From assembly GCF_003026105.1 (NCBI RefSeq), contig NZ_PYNW01000025.1, forward strand, positions 1 to 34,777: a stretch of DNA of 34,777 nucleotides, given 5' to 3'. Positions 28,125 to 34,777 of the stretch are shown piece by piece. The notes under the pieces were generated by a model. The model did no database searches and was not told the origin of the DNA. It was given only the letters and a program-made list of their open reading frames with translations. Source of the DNA: Photobacterium sp. GB-56 (lineage in GTDB: Bacteria; Pseudomonadota; Gammaproteobacteria; Enterobacterales; Vibrionaceae). Both the position numbers and the translations under genes were made by a program. The stretch's first letter is position 1. Each line of letters begins with the position of its first letter.

Positions 28125-28832
28125 ATGATTACACTTAACACTTACGTACAGGCGGGGATCACCGGCTTTGAAAACCCCACAATCCGCTTTCGCAAAAAAT
28201 CGCTAAACCTACAAACCATGTTTGTACACAGCCATTCATCTATGCAGTTAATGGGTGCCGATAACACCTACAAAAAGCTAGGGATCGCAAAAGGGGATTG
28301 GCTACTCATAGACAGTGCCTTACAGCCCCTAAATAGCGACCTTGTTGTATTTGAGCAACACGGTGACAACCACATCGCACGTTGGAACCTGCTATGCCAA
28401 CACATTGCAGCATCGGGCAAAGAGTGGGACGACTTACACGTAATAGGCGTGATCACCCTTTCTATCCATCACTTTAGACAACCGCCGTTATTACCATGGC
28501 ACCATGACTTAACCGAGCTCGACCTACACCAACTAGTGATCACCCAAGAGCATTCCACCATCTTGTGCCGTGCGGCTGGGCTTTCCATGCTGCCGTACAT
28601 TTGGGACCACGACATACTGATATTAGAGCGCCACCTCAACCCCGAGAACGAAGACGTTATCGTACTTTCATTAAACAACGATCTTGTTGTTAAGCGCGTA
28701 AACCTACACAGCAGAACCCTGTATTCAGATAACCCCAGTTTTCAGCCACACCAGATCAACCAAGACGACTACACCCGCTTACATGGCGTGGTGCGTTACA
28801 GCTTACGATTACACCGCCCAGTTACCTTATGA
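28125..28832 (+). CDS. Protein with two UmuD/LexA-like S24 peptidase domains
   Basis: This 235-residue protein lacks a DNA-binding domain. Residues about 10-112 read like a UmuD: AGITGFENP near the cleavage position, then HSSM (S39) and GDWLLIDSA, the latter very close to UmuD. Residues about 140-232 read as a second UmuD-like domain: AGLSML (S154), then DLVVKRV (K190) and GVVRYSLRL. In domain 2 the Ser and Lys are 36 residues apart, as in UmuD (S60/K97). In domain 1 the Ser is present but the aligned Lys is A85. So the chain could be an internal UmuD-UmuD' dimer with one active site. It overlaps the polymerase gene by 4 bp and has a LexA box in front, so an accessory role in SOS translesion synthesis is likely. 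E. coli UmuD has 139 residues. Confidence 0.75.
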   Translation: MITLNTYVQAGITGFENPTIRFRKKSLNLQTMFVHSHSSMQLMGADNTYKKLGIAKGDWLLIDSALQPLNSDLVVFEQHGDNHIARWNLLCQHIAASGKEWDDLHVIGVITLSIHHFRQPPLLPWHHDLTELDLHQLVITQEHSTILCRAAGLSMLPYIWDHDILILERHLNPENEDVIVLSLNNDLVVKRVNLHSRTLYSDNPSFQPHQINQDDYTRLHGVVRYSLRLHRPVTL

Positions 28833-30109
28833 TTTGCTTACTTGATGGCACCCGTTTTTACGCCGAATCTTGCATTACCTACAAGCCCGCCCAGAGAAAC
28901 ACCCCGTTACTGGTAACTGCAGGCCAAGGGATCTCCATTGCCGCTAACCGTGCTTGCACAAACATCGGGATTTCAAAATTCACCCCTATATGGGAAGAAA
29001 TAGACCGCTTACGGGTACATAAAGGCATTGTGTATAAAGCCAACTTCAACACCTTTTCTCACCATTCAGATCGCTTTATGACCGCCCTTGAAAAGCACAT
29101 ACAAGGTGCCCGTTCCATGCGCTACAGCGTAGATGAAGTGTTTTATGATGTGAGCCACCTGTACCAAATTAACGTCGATCTGAATGAGCACGTACAAGCC
29201 TTACGCAAAGCTATTTACAAAGAAACCGGTGTACCGACAGGCGCTGGTGTAGGCAAAACCCTGACCTTGGCCAAAGTCGCCTCGTGGGCGGCGAAGAACT
29301 GCCAACCTTACCAGGGACAGTGTGTATTAATAAATGAGAAAGAAACCGATGCGGTTTTAAAACAAATGCCCGTAGGTAAGCTTTGGAACATAGGCAGACA
29401 ACTGAATAAACACCTGACACAAGGTGGCATTTTAACCGCCTACCAACTAAAACAGTGCGACACTAAAACCTATCACAAACGTTATTCCATCAACGTGGCT
29501 AACGTGATTTCAGAGCTTAATGGCATCGCCTGTTTAGACATTTCCGTTGAGCGAGAAAAGAAAAAACAGATATGGTCTACCGCTTCTTACCGTGATCGCC
29601 TACACCACCGAGACGACCTTTTTGCCGAATTGGCTCACCACTGCGCCGAAGTGATGCGCAAAATACGCGACCAAAAAAGCGAGATGAAAACCCTTTCCGT
29701 ATTTGTCAGCACCTCAAAATACGACCGTTGCCCGCCGTTTTATCGCCGAGGCGAACTGACACTCGAAAACGGCCTAACCGATACCAGTTTTGCCCTGCAG
29801 CAACTGCGCGCTTTATTCGATGATTTGATCCCCGATAACCTTGTTAAGCAACCGATATACAAAGTGGGCGTCGGTGCCCCAAGCCTGATTGATGCCGAAG
29901 TAAAACAGTTCGAATTATTTAACCGCTTTGATAACAAAGACACCTTAAACAATACCCTCGACCAATTAAGCGATCGCTTTGGTAAAGGCGTGATCGGTTT
30001 TGCGTGCCAGCAACGCAGCTACCACGAACGGCAGGGAGAAATAGAAATGTTAGAGCTTGAGAACTACTACACCGACATTAAAGACATTGTGGTAGTGAAG
30101 TGTGTTTAG
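28829..30109 (+). CDS. Divergent UmuC-type Y-family DNA polymerase
   Basis: This 426-residue protein has the architecture of UmuC. Catalytic acidic residues are kept: D6 in CLLDGTRFY and the SVDEVF motif near residue 99. The steric-gate tyrosine Y11 is kept, as are the helix-hairpin-helix-like KTLTLAKVASWAAK block and the VGKLWNIGRQLNKHL segment. It departs from UmuC in the nucleotide-binding part, where NNDGCVIARN is replaced by TAGQGISIAANRA. The C-terminal part (FELFNRFDNK, GKGVIGFACQ) parallels the UmuC beta-clamp motif region QLNLFDD. The ATGA overlap with the double-UmuD gene indicates one operon and a protein complex. It is inferred to be an SOS-induced translesion polymerase, possibly acquired. 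Confidence 0.82.
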   Translation: MICLLDGTRFYAESCITYKPAQRNTPLLVTAGQGISIAANRACTNIGISKFTPIWEEIDRLRVHKGIVYKANFNTFSHHSDRFMTALEKHIQGARSMRYSVDEVFYDVSHLYQINVDLNEHVQALRKAIYKETGVPTGAGVGKTLTLAKVASWAAKNCQPYQGQCVLINEKETDAVLKQMPVGKLWNIGRQLNKHLTQGGILTAYQLKQCDTKTYHKRYSINVANVISELNGIACLDISVEREKKKQIWSTASYRDRLHHRDDLFAELAHHCAEVMRKIRDQKSEMKTLSVFVSTSKYDRCPPFYRRGELTLENGLTDTSFALQQLRALFDDLIPDNLVKQPIYKVGVGAPSLIDAEVKQFELFNRFDNKDTLNNTLDQLSDRFGKGVIGFACQQRSYHERQGEIEMLELENYYTDIKDIVVVKCV

Positions 30110-30201
30110 TCGGAAAAATGAATTAGCCTGAGAATTAAAGATAGAGGCCAATAACGATTGATATAGGAAATTGCTATTCTAAAGCGCACTAGCTAACATA
30201 A

Positions 30202-30229
30202 ATGGGTACCCATACCGGACACCTGTCCG
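30202..30229. repeat. Two adjacent palindromes downstream of the umuC-like gene
   Basis: ATGGGTACCCAT (30202-30213) is a perfect 12-bp palindrome. Two bases later come CGGACA and TGTCCG separated by CC (30216-30229). A T-rich stretch follows. They lie in the 280-bp spacer 30110-30389, which contains no gene. They may be a weak terminator or the trace of a lost mobile element. Confidence 0.45.
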
Positions 30230-30315
30230 ATTTGGTTTTTCTCTCTGTTATGGTGACATCTAGGGTATTCAGACCTCTTACTTGGTTATACATACGGGAG
30301 CATTTTGGCAAATAT

Positions 30316-30351
30316 AAAAAACCGCCATGATGAATGATGAGGCGGTCTTTT
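30316..30351. terminator. Terminator between umuC-like gene and immunity gene
   Basis: ACCGCC (30321-30326) and GGCGGT (30341-30346) pair around a 14-base loop, flanked by A5 on the left and T4 on the right. It can serve both the rightward polymerase operon and the leftward toxin array. Confidence 0.75.
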
Positions 30352-30389
30352 AACGTAATCAGAATTTATGCGCACAAAATCGACAGGCT

Positions 30390-30791
30390 CTATAACTTCT
30401 CGCACAAGGAAAGGTCAGAAACATACTCACGCATTAAGTTTTTCTTGTAACCGATTTTCTTAGGGCATTCGAACATGTCATTAGGCTCTATAACTAAAAA
30501 ATAATTCGCATAATTAACACCTATACCAACAATAGCCCCCAGACATAAAGAGCAATAAAATAACTTCATTCCACCTCGATATTTGTCTTTCGTTACCAAG
30601 CTCTTTACAGATAAAGAAAATGACATGATGCTAAAGAATGCAATTCCCCATGTGGCAATAAATGGTAATGCTAAGTTACTAAACAAAACCTTATCAATCT
30701 GCTCAATTGGTAATAATAACGGCTTAATTGTGGCGTATGATGTATAACTAGATACTAAAATTAATAGTAGCGACAATAAAGTCCTAATCAT
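30390..30791 (-). CDS. Putative membrane immunity protein (DUF1240-like)
   Basis: This 133-residue protein has about four hydrophobic segments: TLLSLLLILVSSYTSYA, LALPFIATWGIAFFSIMSF, LFYCSLCLGAIVGIGV, and YANYFLVIE. A short C-terminal tail follows with two cysteines (ECPKKIGY and LSLCEKL). Membrane topology and this Gly-Tyr/Cys tail recall the DUF1240 family, seen next to toxins in other Gammaproteobacteria. It starts inside the end of the PAAR-toxin gene (8-bp overlap), the expected place for cognate immunity. An inner-membrane immunity protein suits a membrane-acting toxin. The ATG at 30791 is preferred to a TTG one codon earlier. The function is inferred from position. Confidence 0.65.
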   Translation of the reverse strand: MIRTLLSLLLILVSSYTSYATIKPLLLPIEQIDKVLFSNLALPFIATWGIAFFSIMSFSLSVKSLVTKDKYRGGMKLFYCSLCLGAIVGIGVNYANYFLVIEPNDMFECPKKIGYKKNLMREYVSDLSLCEKL

Positions 30792-31953
30792 CAAAATTCT
30801 CTAAAACTAAATCCACTAACTTCTTTTCAAAATCAGTAGTTTGATCAACAGTCCAAATAAATAAACTAGCTGAAACCAAGATTATTGCAGTTCCTAAAAC
30901 TGTTGTAGGAACTGCAAGAGTACCTATAGCCAAAGCTGTTCCAGCGACAACCAGAACATTCACAAGTAACTTAGCCTCATCGACGCCTAGGTCTTTTAAA
31001 GTGTATTCATCATTGAGAACATACTTTAAAACGTTAATGGCTGAACCGACCAATATTTCCATAGGAGCGGTGACCTTAACATAACGAGCCATACCTTTGG
31101 GTGAATCCAAAGCACCTAAAGCAAGTTTTACCACTTGAGGATTTGATGCTCTAAAACGATTACCCGCGAGCAACGTTTTCATGTGCTGTTTGTAACCTTT
31201 CAAGATCAAATAATCGACACCATTATGTGTTTTCACATAAGCAGTAACACCCAAACCACCTAATTTTTTAGCGGTATCGAATGCATCGTAAGTGCCTTTC
31301 ATTGCACCACCGATATTTTGAGTTTTATCGAGCGCATCAAAAAACTCTTTCCATTCTTCTGGGGCTAGAACCGTAGTTTCTACGACATCTTGCATATATC
31401 GAATATGGATCTCTTTATCTCCCTCTTTAGCGAGAAAGTTGTAAGGAGGCCAGTACATATTATTAGGGTTGATTTCTGGTGTATTTAGTTGAGATGTCAT
31501 TCGTGAGGATGATTGAACAGACGCAACAGAACTGTCAGTTCCTGCTGTTATGCTTGACTGAGAGCCAAATGTTACACTACTACCAATATTGACATTGCCG
31601 CCATTGATATTAACGGCATTACCTATATTAACACCGCTACCCATATTCAAATTAGTCGCTGTTGATGTGTTTAAACTTACCTGATGAGAACTGGCGTCAA
31701 GAAAGCAACTACCACACCCAGTATCAACAAGATCACCGACACGAGCTAGATTTGTACCAAACACATTAGCAGCCCTTGGGGATTGGGCGACAATCGGACC
31801 TTGACCTCTGCAACTTTTACTGCCGCATGGACAAGTCGCAGTATCACCAACAAGGGCAACCTTTTGTCCGTTTATAATGACACCTCCGTGACCTGATATA
31901 ACAGAACCGCCCGTTGTGGTTTTACTACCAACAGTTATTACATCATTACTCAT
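30784..31953 (-). CDS. PAAR-domain effector with C-terminal membrane-inserting toxin domain
   Basis: This 389-residue protein has an N-terminal PAAR domain (residues about 1-85: VITVGSKTTTGGSVISGHGG, INGQKVALVGD, cysteines at 41, 43, 48, 80 and 83). Such domains sharpen the tip of the type VI secretion spike and carry effectors. Residues about 95-135 are a low-complexity beta-like linker of VNIG repeats. The C-terminal 220 residues are a toxin-like domain ending in a long hydrophobic hairpin (about 330-367), suggesting pore formation. The last part is homologous to the protein encoded at 32544-33293. The ATG at 31953 has AAGGA 7 nt upstream. No type VI structural genes are in the window, so delivery is inferred. 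Confidence 0.78.
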   Translation of the reverse strand: MSNDVITVGSKTTTGGSVISGHGGVIINGQKVALVGDTATCPCGSKSCRGQGPIVAQSPRAANVFGTNLARVGDLVDTGCGSCFLDASSHQVSLNTSTATNLNMGSGVNIGNAVNINGGNVNIGSSVTFGSQSSITAGTDSSVASVQSSSRMTSQLNTPEINPNNMYWPPYNFLAKEGDKEIHIRYMQDVVETTVLAPEEWKEFFDALDKTQNIGGAMKGTYDAFDTAKKLGGLGVTAYVKTHNGVDYLILKGYKQHMKTLLAGNRFRASNPQVVKLALGALDSPKGMARYVKVTAPMEILVGSAINVLKYVLNDEYTLKDLGVDEAKLLVNVLVVAGTALAIGTLAVPTTVLGTAIILVSASLFIWTVDQTTDFEKKLVDLVLENFDD

Positions 31954-32002
31954 CAGATAGTCCTTTATTTTATAAAGACGCAATAATACTAAAAAATGCG
32001 CA

Positions 32003-32078
32003 TAGGCAATAACTTGCCCGAAATAGGCTCTATTTAACAGTATGTATCTAAAGCGATCCGATACAGATACGCGGTAGC
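32003..32078 (-). repeat. Toxin-unit upstream repeat, copy 1
   Basis: TAGGCAATAACTTGCCC and the following sequence to GCGGTA match copy 2 (33526-33595) at about 85% by eye, with one 6-bp difference (an extra CAGATA-like insert here). It lies about 50 bp upstream of the PAAR-effector start, in the promoter position. GGCTCTATTTAACA and CGATCCGATAC are identical in both copies. Confidence 0.75.
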
Positions 32079-32122
32079 GATTGTTGTGACGAAGAAGAAA
32101 CAGACGGTTATCATTGCTTATT

Positions 32123-32569
32123 TTAATTCTTTATATAGGTCTTATATATGCCCATATTGGTGTACTTCGTTTTGACTGAGTACCCTTCAGATAAAAGTCG
32201 ATCATTGATAATAAAATAAGTGAGGGCTGTAACAATAAAACTGGCGATAAAGAAAAATAACATTATTCTATTTTGTACTTTTATTTTTCTTTTTGACCAT
32301 GAGTATTTCACTTGCACACCTGTTTTGATGACTGTAATAAGGCCAGACCATAAATAAATGATCAAACCTATACTCATAAAGCCACCTAACGCATCTCCAA
32401 ATGATAATTTTACAACATGGGATAAGCTATAAGTTGATTTTACTGTTTGAATCCAAGAGGATAGAAACCACAAAGATAAAGCAGTAAAAAGAATACAGAT
32501 AATAAAGTTTTGTATTTTTAATTTTTTAGATACATATTTGCCGTTATGATTGCAATTTTCTGAGTGCAT
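32123..32569 (-). CDS. Putative membrane immunity protein (DUF1240-like)
   Basis: This 148-residue protein has four hydrophobic segments (FIICILFTALSLWFLSSW, ALGGFMSIGLIIYLWSGLI, IMLFFFIASFIVTALTYFII and a weaker first part). Its hydrophilic tail RLLSEGYSVKTKYTNMG has the Gly-Tyr pattern of DUF1240 proteins but lacks the cysteines. It begins inside the end of the toxin-like gene before it (26-bp overlap), which is typical of cognate immunity. The ATG at 32569 has AAGAGA upstream; an earlier start at 32620 would overlap the toxin gene by 77 bp without need. It is analogous in place and topology to the gene at 30390. Confidence 0.65.
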   Translation of the reverse strand: MHSENCNHNGKYVSKKLKIQNFIICILFTALSLWFLSSWIQTVKSTYSLSHVVKLSFGDALGGFMSIGLIIYLWSGLITVIKTGVQVKYSWSKRKIKVQNRIMLFFFIASFIVTALTYFIINDRLLSEGYSVKTKYTNMGIYKTYIKN

Positions 32570-33293
32570 TTGTAAGTTCTCTTGAGACGTTATTAACTTC
32601 GAATAATTTATCAATAGCAAAACTTAAGGTCACAGATACAGCAGCTATTACGAGAATTGCTATCGTTCCCCAAGCTCCAATAATTGCACCTATCACAATC
32701 TCTGTGCCATATAATGCTATAGCTGTCTTAATAAAATCCGTTCCTATATTTCCAAACCAATCATAAAAATCATAATCATCGTTAAAGATCAGATCATTAG
32801 TATTTATGGCGGCTGAAATAATCATGGTCATAGCACCAGCTTTTATGCCAGCACTAATACGCTGCGTTGGCGCTAATCCTAATTGAACAACTTTCGGATT
32901 ATCTATCGCATAGGTCTTTTTTCCATTCACCTTAAGACGCATTCCATTAACAAGCACATGCCGTAACATCTGCTGTCCATTATTTCGAGTGGCAATTGAT
33001 ACACGAGTTTTCCCTTTAATCACGGAATATCGCGCTGTCACACCAAAATCGTCAAAGGCTTGGGCTAACTTAATAGCCCCCAGACCAGTTGCTAAGTATT
33101 CGGCCCATGTCTTCGATTTATCAATGTCTTTCAAAATCAATGTTGATGGTATTTGACCTTTTTGATGATATCGTTCATCAATCAAATTTTTAATGGTATA
33201 GAATGAATCTTCTTCGGTGAGAAGCAACACAGCTTGATGACTCTTCTTGGAGTGTACATTGCCCAGTAAACACTCCATTCCCAGAGATATCAT
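32544..33293 (-). CDS. PAAR-less toxin-like protein, homologous to the PAAR effector's C-terminus
   Basis: The 249-codon frame has a soluble N-terminal half (VLLLTEEDSFYTIKNLIDE) and a C-terminal domain with the same layout as the PAAR effector. NPKVVQLGLA corresponds to NPQVVKLALG, and SAAIN-FNDDYDFYDW to SAINV-LNDEYTLKDL. A hydrophobic hairpin (about residues 190-230) follows. It carries no PAAR domain, and no ribosome-binding site precedes its first ATG. The frame is probably the downstream part of a gene beginning at 33474 in another frame. It may be an inactive or orphan toxin kept with its immunity gene, or be expressed through re-initiation. Confidence 0.65.
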   Translation of the reverse strand: MISLGMECLLGNVHSKKSHQAVLLLTEEDSFYTIKNLIDERYHQKGQIPSTLILKDIDKSKTWAEYLATGLGAIKLAQAFDDFGVTARYSVIKGKTRVSIATRNNGQQMLRHVLVNGMRLKVNGKKTYAIDNPKVVQLGLAPTQRISAGIKAGAMTMIISAAINTNDLIFNDDYDFYDWFGNIGTDFIKTAIALYGTEIVIGAIIGAWGTIAILVIAAVSVTLSFAIDKLFEVNNVSRELTNALRKLQS

Positions 33294-33474
33294 TCATTAG
33301 TTGTTCATGCTTGAGTGAACTTTTGGCATTGATGCGCTCAATTTGCTCAAGTGTTTTTTGCGCCCTAGCTTCTTTCGCCAATTCGGATTTATTAGCACGT
33401 TCAGTCTGTTTGACTAAGCTGTCATGACGATTAAATTCAGTTGGCGGCGATAGCCATGTTAGAGATTTAGGCAT
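33190..33474 (-). pseudogene. N-terminal part of the orphan toxin gene, apparently frameshifted
   Basis: This 94-codon frame encodes a helical, charged N-terminus (SLVKQTERANKSELAKEARA, then LEQIERINAKSSLKHEQLMN) followed by a Ser/Arg-rich tail that looks out of frame. The tail overlaps the toxin frame (33293-32544) by about 100 bp in a different frame. One indel between about 33295 and 33230 would join helical start and toxin end into one protein of about 310 residues. No clear ribosome-binding site precedes the ATG. The alternative, two overlapping genes, is less likely because the tail has no recognisable pattern. Confidence 0.5.
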
Positions 33475-33525
33475 TTAAATATAAAAAGTTTATTGAGTTT
33501 GAATCATTGTAAATAAAAAAGGTAC

Positions 33526-33595
33526 TAGGCAATAATTTGCCCAAAATGGGCTCTATTTAACAATAAACATCTAAAACGATCCGATACGCGGTAAT
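33526..33595 (-). repeat. Toxin-unit upstream repeat, copy 2
   Basis: This is the second copy of the repeat at 32003-32078. It contains a small hairpin, GCCCA and TGGGC around AAA (33539-33551), that is imperfect in copy 1. It lies about 50 bp upstream of the orphan toxin's first ATG, the same relative position as copy 1 to the PAAR gene. Confidence 0.75.
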
Positions 33596-33605
33596 GTCCA
33601 GATAC

Positions 33606-33634
33606 AAAAAGACCGCCTTGATGGGCGGTCTTTT
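33606..33634 (-). terminator. Terminator of the pyocin/immunity pair
   Basis: GACCGCC (33611-33617) and GGCGGTC (33624-33630) pair around TTGATG, with A5 on the left (T5 on the minus strand) and T4 on the right. It lies about 60 bp after the Im9-like gene. Confidence 0.88.
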
Positions 33635-33691
33635 AACGGTAATTCTATTTATTCTTATTTTTAGACAGAACTAGTTTTTTTAAAAATTACT

Positions 33692-33976
33692 TTACTCTTT
33701 AAATAAGTCGAGCCCATTGTCTGCGTACCATTGCTTTAATGAAGCAATAACTCCAGCAGGGGAGTCCTCTTGATTTGAAGAAGGATGAAAGATTAGATCT
33801 TTACCTTTTGGGTGTGCAACTAACTTTGAGAAGTGCATTGCTAGTTTAGATATGTGCTTATCATAAGCACTATCAGATAAATTGTTTGTATCAGTATCTT
33901 CAAAAAAGTCTTCTAAGAAACGATAGAACTCAGCTTCTGTATAGTTGGTAATCTTGTCATCTAATTTCAGATTCAT
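33692..33976 (-). CDS. Colicin E9/pyocin S-type immunity protein (Im9 family)
   Basis: This 94-residue acidic protein is collinear with E-group colicin immunity proteins: ITNYTEAEFYRFLEDF for helix I, then a helix II region, and the specificity-neutral helix III DLIFHPSSNQEDSPAGV, followed by LKQWYADNG. It binds and blocks the HNH DNase domain encoded just upstream, protecting the producer. The ATG at 33976 is 1 bp after the nuclease stop and has AAGGG upstream; an earlier in-frame ATG would lie inside the nuclease gene. It remains intact although the nuclease frame is broken. Confidence 0.92.
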   Translation of the reverse strand: MNLKLDDKITNYTEAEFYRFLEDFFEDTDTNNLSDSAYDKHISKLAMHFSKLVAHPKGKDLIFHPSSNQEDSPAGVIASLKQWYADNGLDLFKE

Positions 33977-33977
33977 T

Positions 33978-34777
33978 TTACAACCCTTTATGAATATCAA
34001 TATGTCGTTTTGGAGTGACAACACTTAAATTATCTACATCATATACCTTGCCACCATATTGGATTTCTTTAATATGATGAATCTCAAATCGTTCTCTTCC
34101 ACCTGCGGTATCGTCTTCAACACAAAATGGAGCATTCCCTCGCTTAATTAAGCGCTGATTAGAACGACTAAAACCTTTTAGAAGCTCCATATCTTCTGAT
34201 ACGGCAAGCCAAAATGCTTTTCTAAACGTATCAAAACTTGAAAACTCTCTGCCTCTTAATTTATCGGCTATCTGGGATGGTATTGGTGCTCCTAATCCTT
34301 GTCCTGCTTTTTTCTAACCAGATCCCTGTTATATCTTCACCTTTCCCAGTAACCACCCCAGATTCATTACGAGCGGTTGTCTTAAAGACCAGATACAGAG
34401 GCTCAATCCCTGAACCTTCAGGGAACACAAGAATTCTATCTTGCCAATCACTCTCAGCAGGCATCGGTAATACAGTCGATGAGTCATTAACCGCATCACT
34501 GAGTGGATTTACCCAAATATCATCGAATGACACACCATCATCTTGAGACGGCGTTGTATGGGGTACTTGATTTCCAGTCTCGTCTGGTGACCAATATATC
34601 GTTGGGCCATCTTCTTCTAGTGCGACTGAATATTGACCTTGTGCGTTCTTACCCACATACCGAACAGGTACTTTGTCGTCACCATCGCCAACATGAAAAG
34701 CTCTGACTGTAGGGTAAACATCATCACCTTCGGGTTCTATTATCTGCACACGAATACGGCTTTTGACTTCTTGCATT
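33978..34777 (-). pseudogene. S-type pyocin/colicin HNH DNase, frameshifted and cut by the window edge
   Basis: Reading leftwards from the edge, the first frame (to about 34261) encodes the S-type pyocin domain (RILVFPEGSGIEPLYLVFK, GVVTGKGEDITGIWLEK). It then runs out of frame after an A6 run (34308-34313 on the plus strand). The next frame continues exactly as expected: AGQGLGAPIPSQIADKLRG, FDTFRKAFWLAVSED, LLKGFSRSNQ, then the HNH core GGRERFEIHHIKEIQYGG and TPKRHIDIHKG, which matches colicin E9-type DNases. In the second frame a TAG sits just before the A run, so it cannot be read from upstream. One A fewer would restore the gene. The N-terminal delivery part is outside the window. The array context suggests type VI or pyocin-like delivery. 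Sequencing error is possible. Confidence 0.85.

Noticed and set aside
28268..28678. Leftward frames opposite the double-UmuD gene as a possible antitoxin
   Set aside because: They are short antisense shadows without start signals, and the sense strand has clear peptidase motifs.

Overview
The window looks like chromosomal DNA of a marine gammaproteobacterium of the Vibrionaceae, most likely Photobacterium. This is inferred from protein similarity and from gene neighbourhoods recalled from E. coli and Vibrio (ytfB/fklB, dusA/pspG, the cys clusters); the genus is an inference, not a measurement.

Left part (1-21.7 kb) is mostly housekeeping. At the left edge an rRNA-operon promoter, boxA and leader run leftwards, so a 16S gene should lie just outside. 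Next comes a leftward sulfate-assimilation operon, cysG-cysD-cysN-SLC13 permease-cysC-cysQ, which covers uptake, activation to APS and PAPS, PAP removal and siroheme synthesis. Then come rightward cpdB, a Crp-family regulator, an ElaA-type acetyltransferase and a DMT transporter. A leftward OapA/YtfB cell-envelope protein diverges from fklB, followed by a secreted DUF2780 protein. The second sulfur operon, cysJ-cysI-cysH, reduces PAPS to sulfite and sulfide, so the two operons together form an almost complete pathway. Beyond it are a small unknown protein, an outer-membrane barrel protein, pspG with a sigma-54 promoter, and dusA.

Middle part (21.7-25.8 kb) is a transition zone: a CspA-family gene, a small secreted protein, an iron-dependent alcohol dehydrogenase, an unknown 87-residue protein and a lone FimT/GspH pseudopilin. 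Related 75-140 bp non-coding repeats sit at about 22.5, 24.9 and 27.9 kb, bracketing these inserts.

Right part (25.8-34.8 kb) is accessory DNA for defence and competition. It holds an A+T-rich restriction-modification pair (C5 methyltransferase plus a putative nuclease) and an SOS-controlled pair downstream of a consensus LexA box: a protein with two UmuD-like domains in one chain, overlapping a divergent UmuC-type polymerase. Last is a leftward polymorphic-toxin array. It has an S-type pyocin/colicin HNH nuclease broken by a one-base shift in an A6 run, with an Im9-type immunity gene; then two [repeat - membrane toxin - membrane immunity] units with homologous toxin domains. One toxin carries a PAAR domain, suggesting type VI secretion delivery; the other lacks it and is split in two frames.

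The most unusual items are the double-UmuD protein and the duplicated toxin-immunity units with their shared upstream repeat. No tRNA, CRISPR array, transposase or integrase was recognised.
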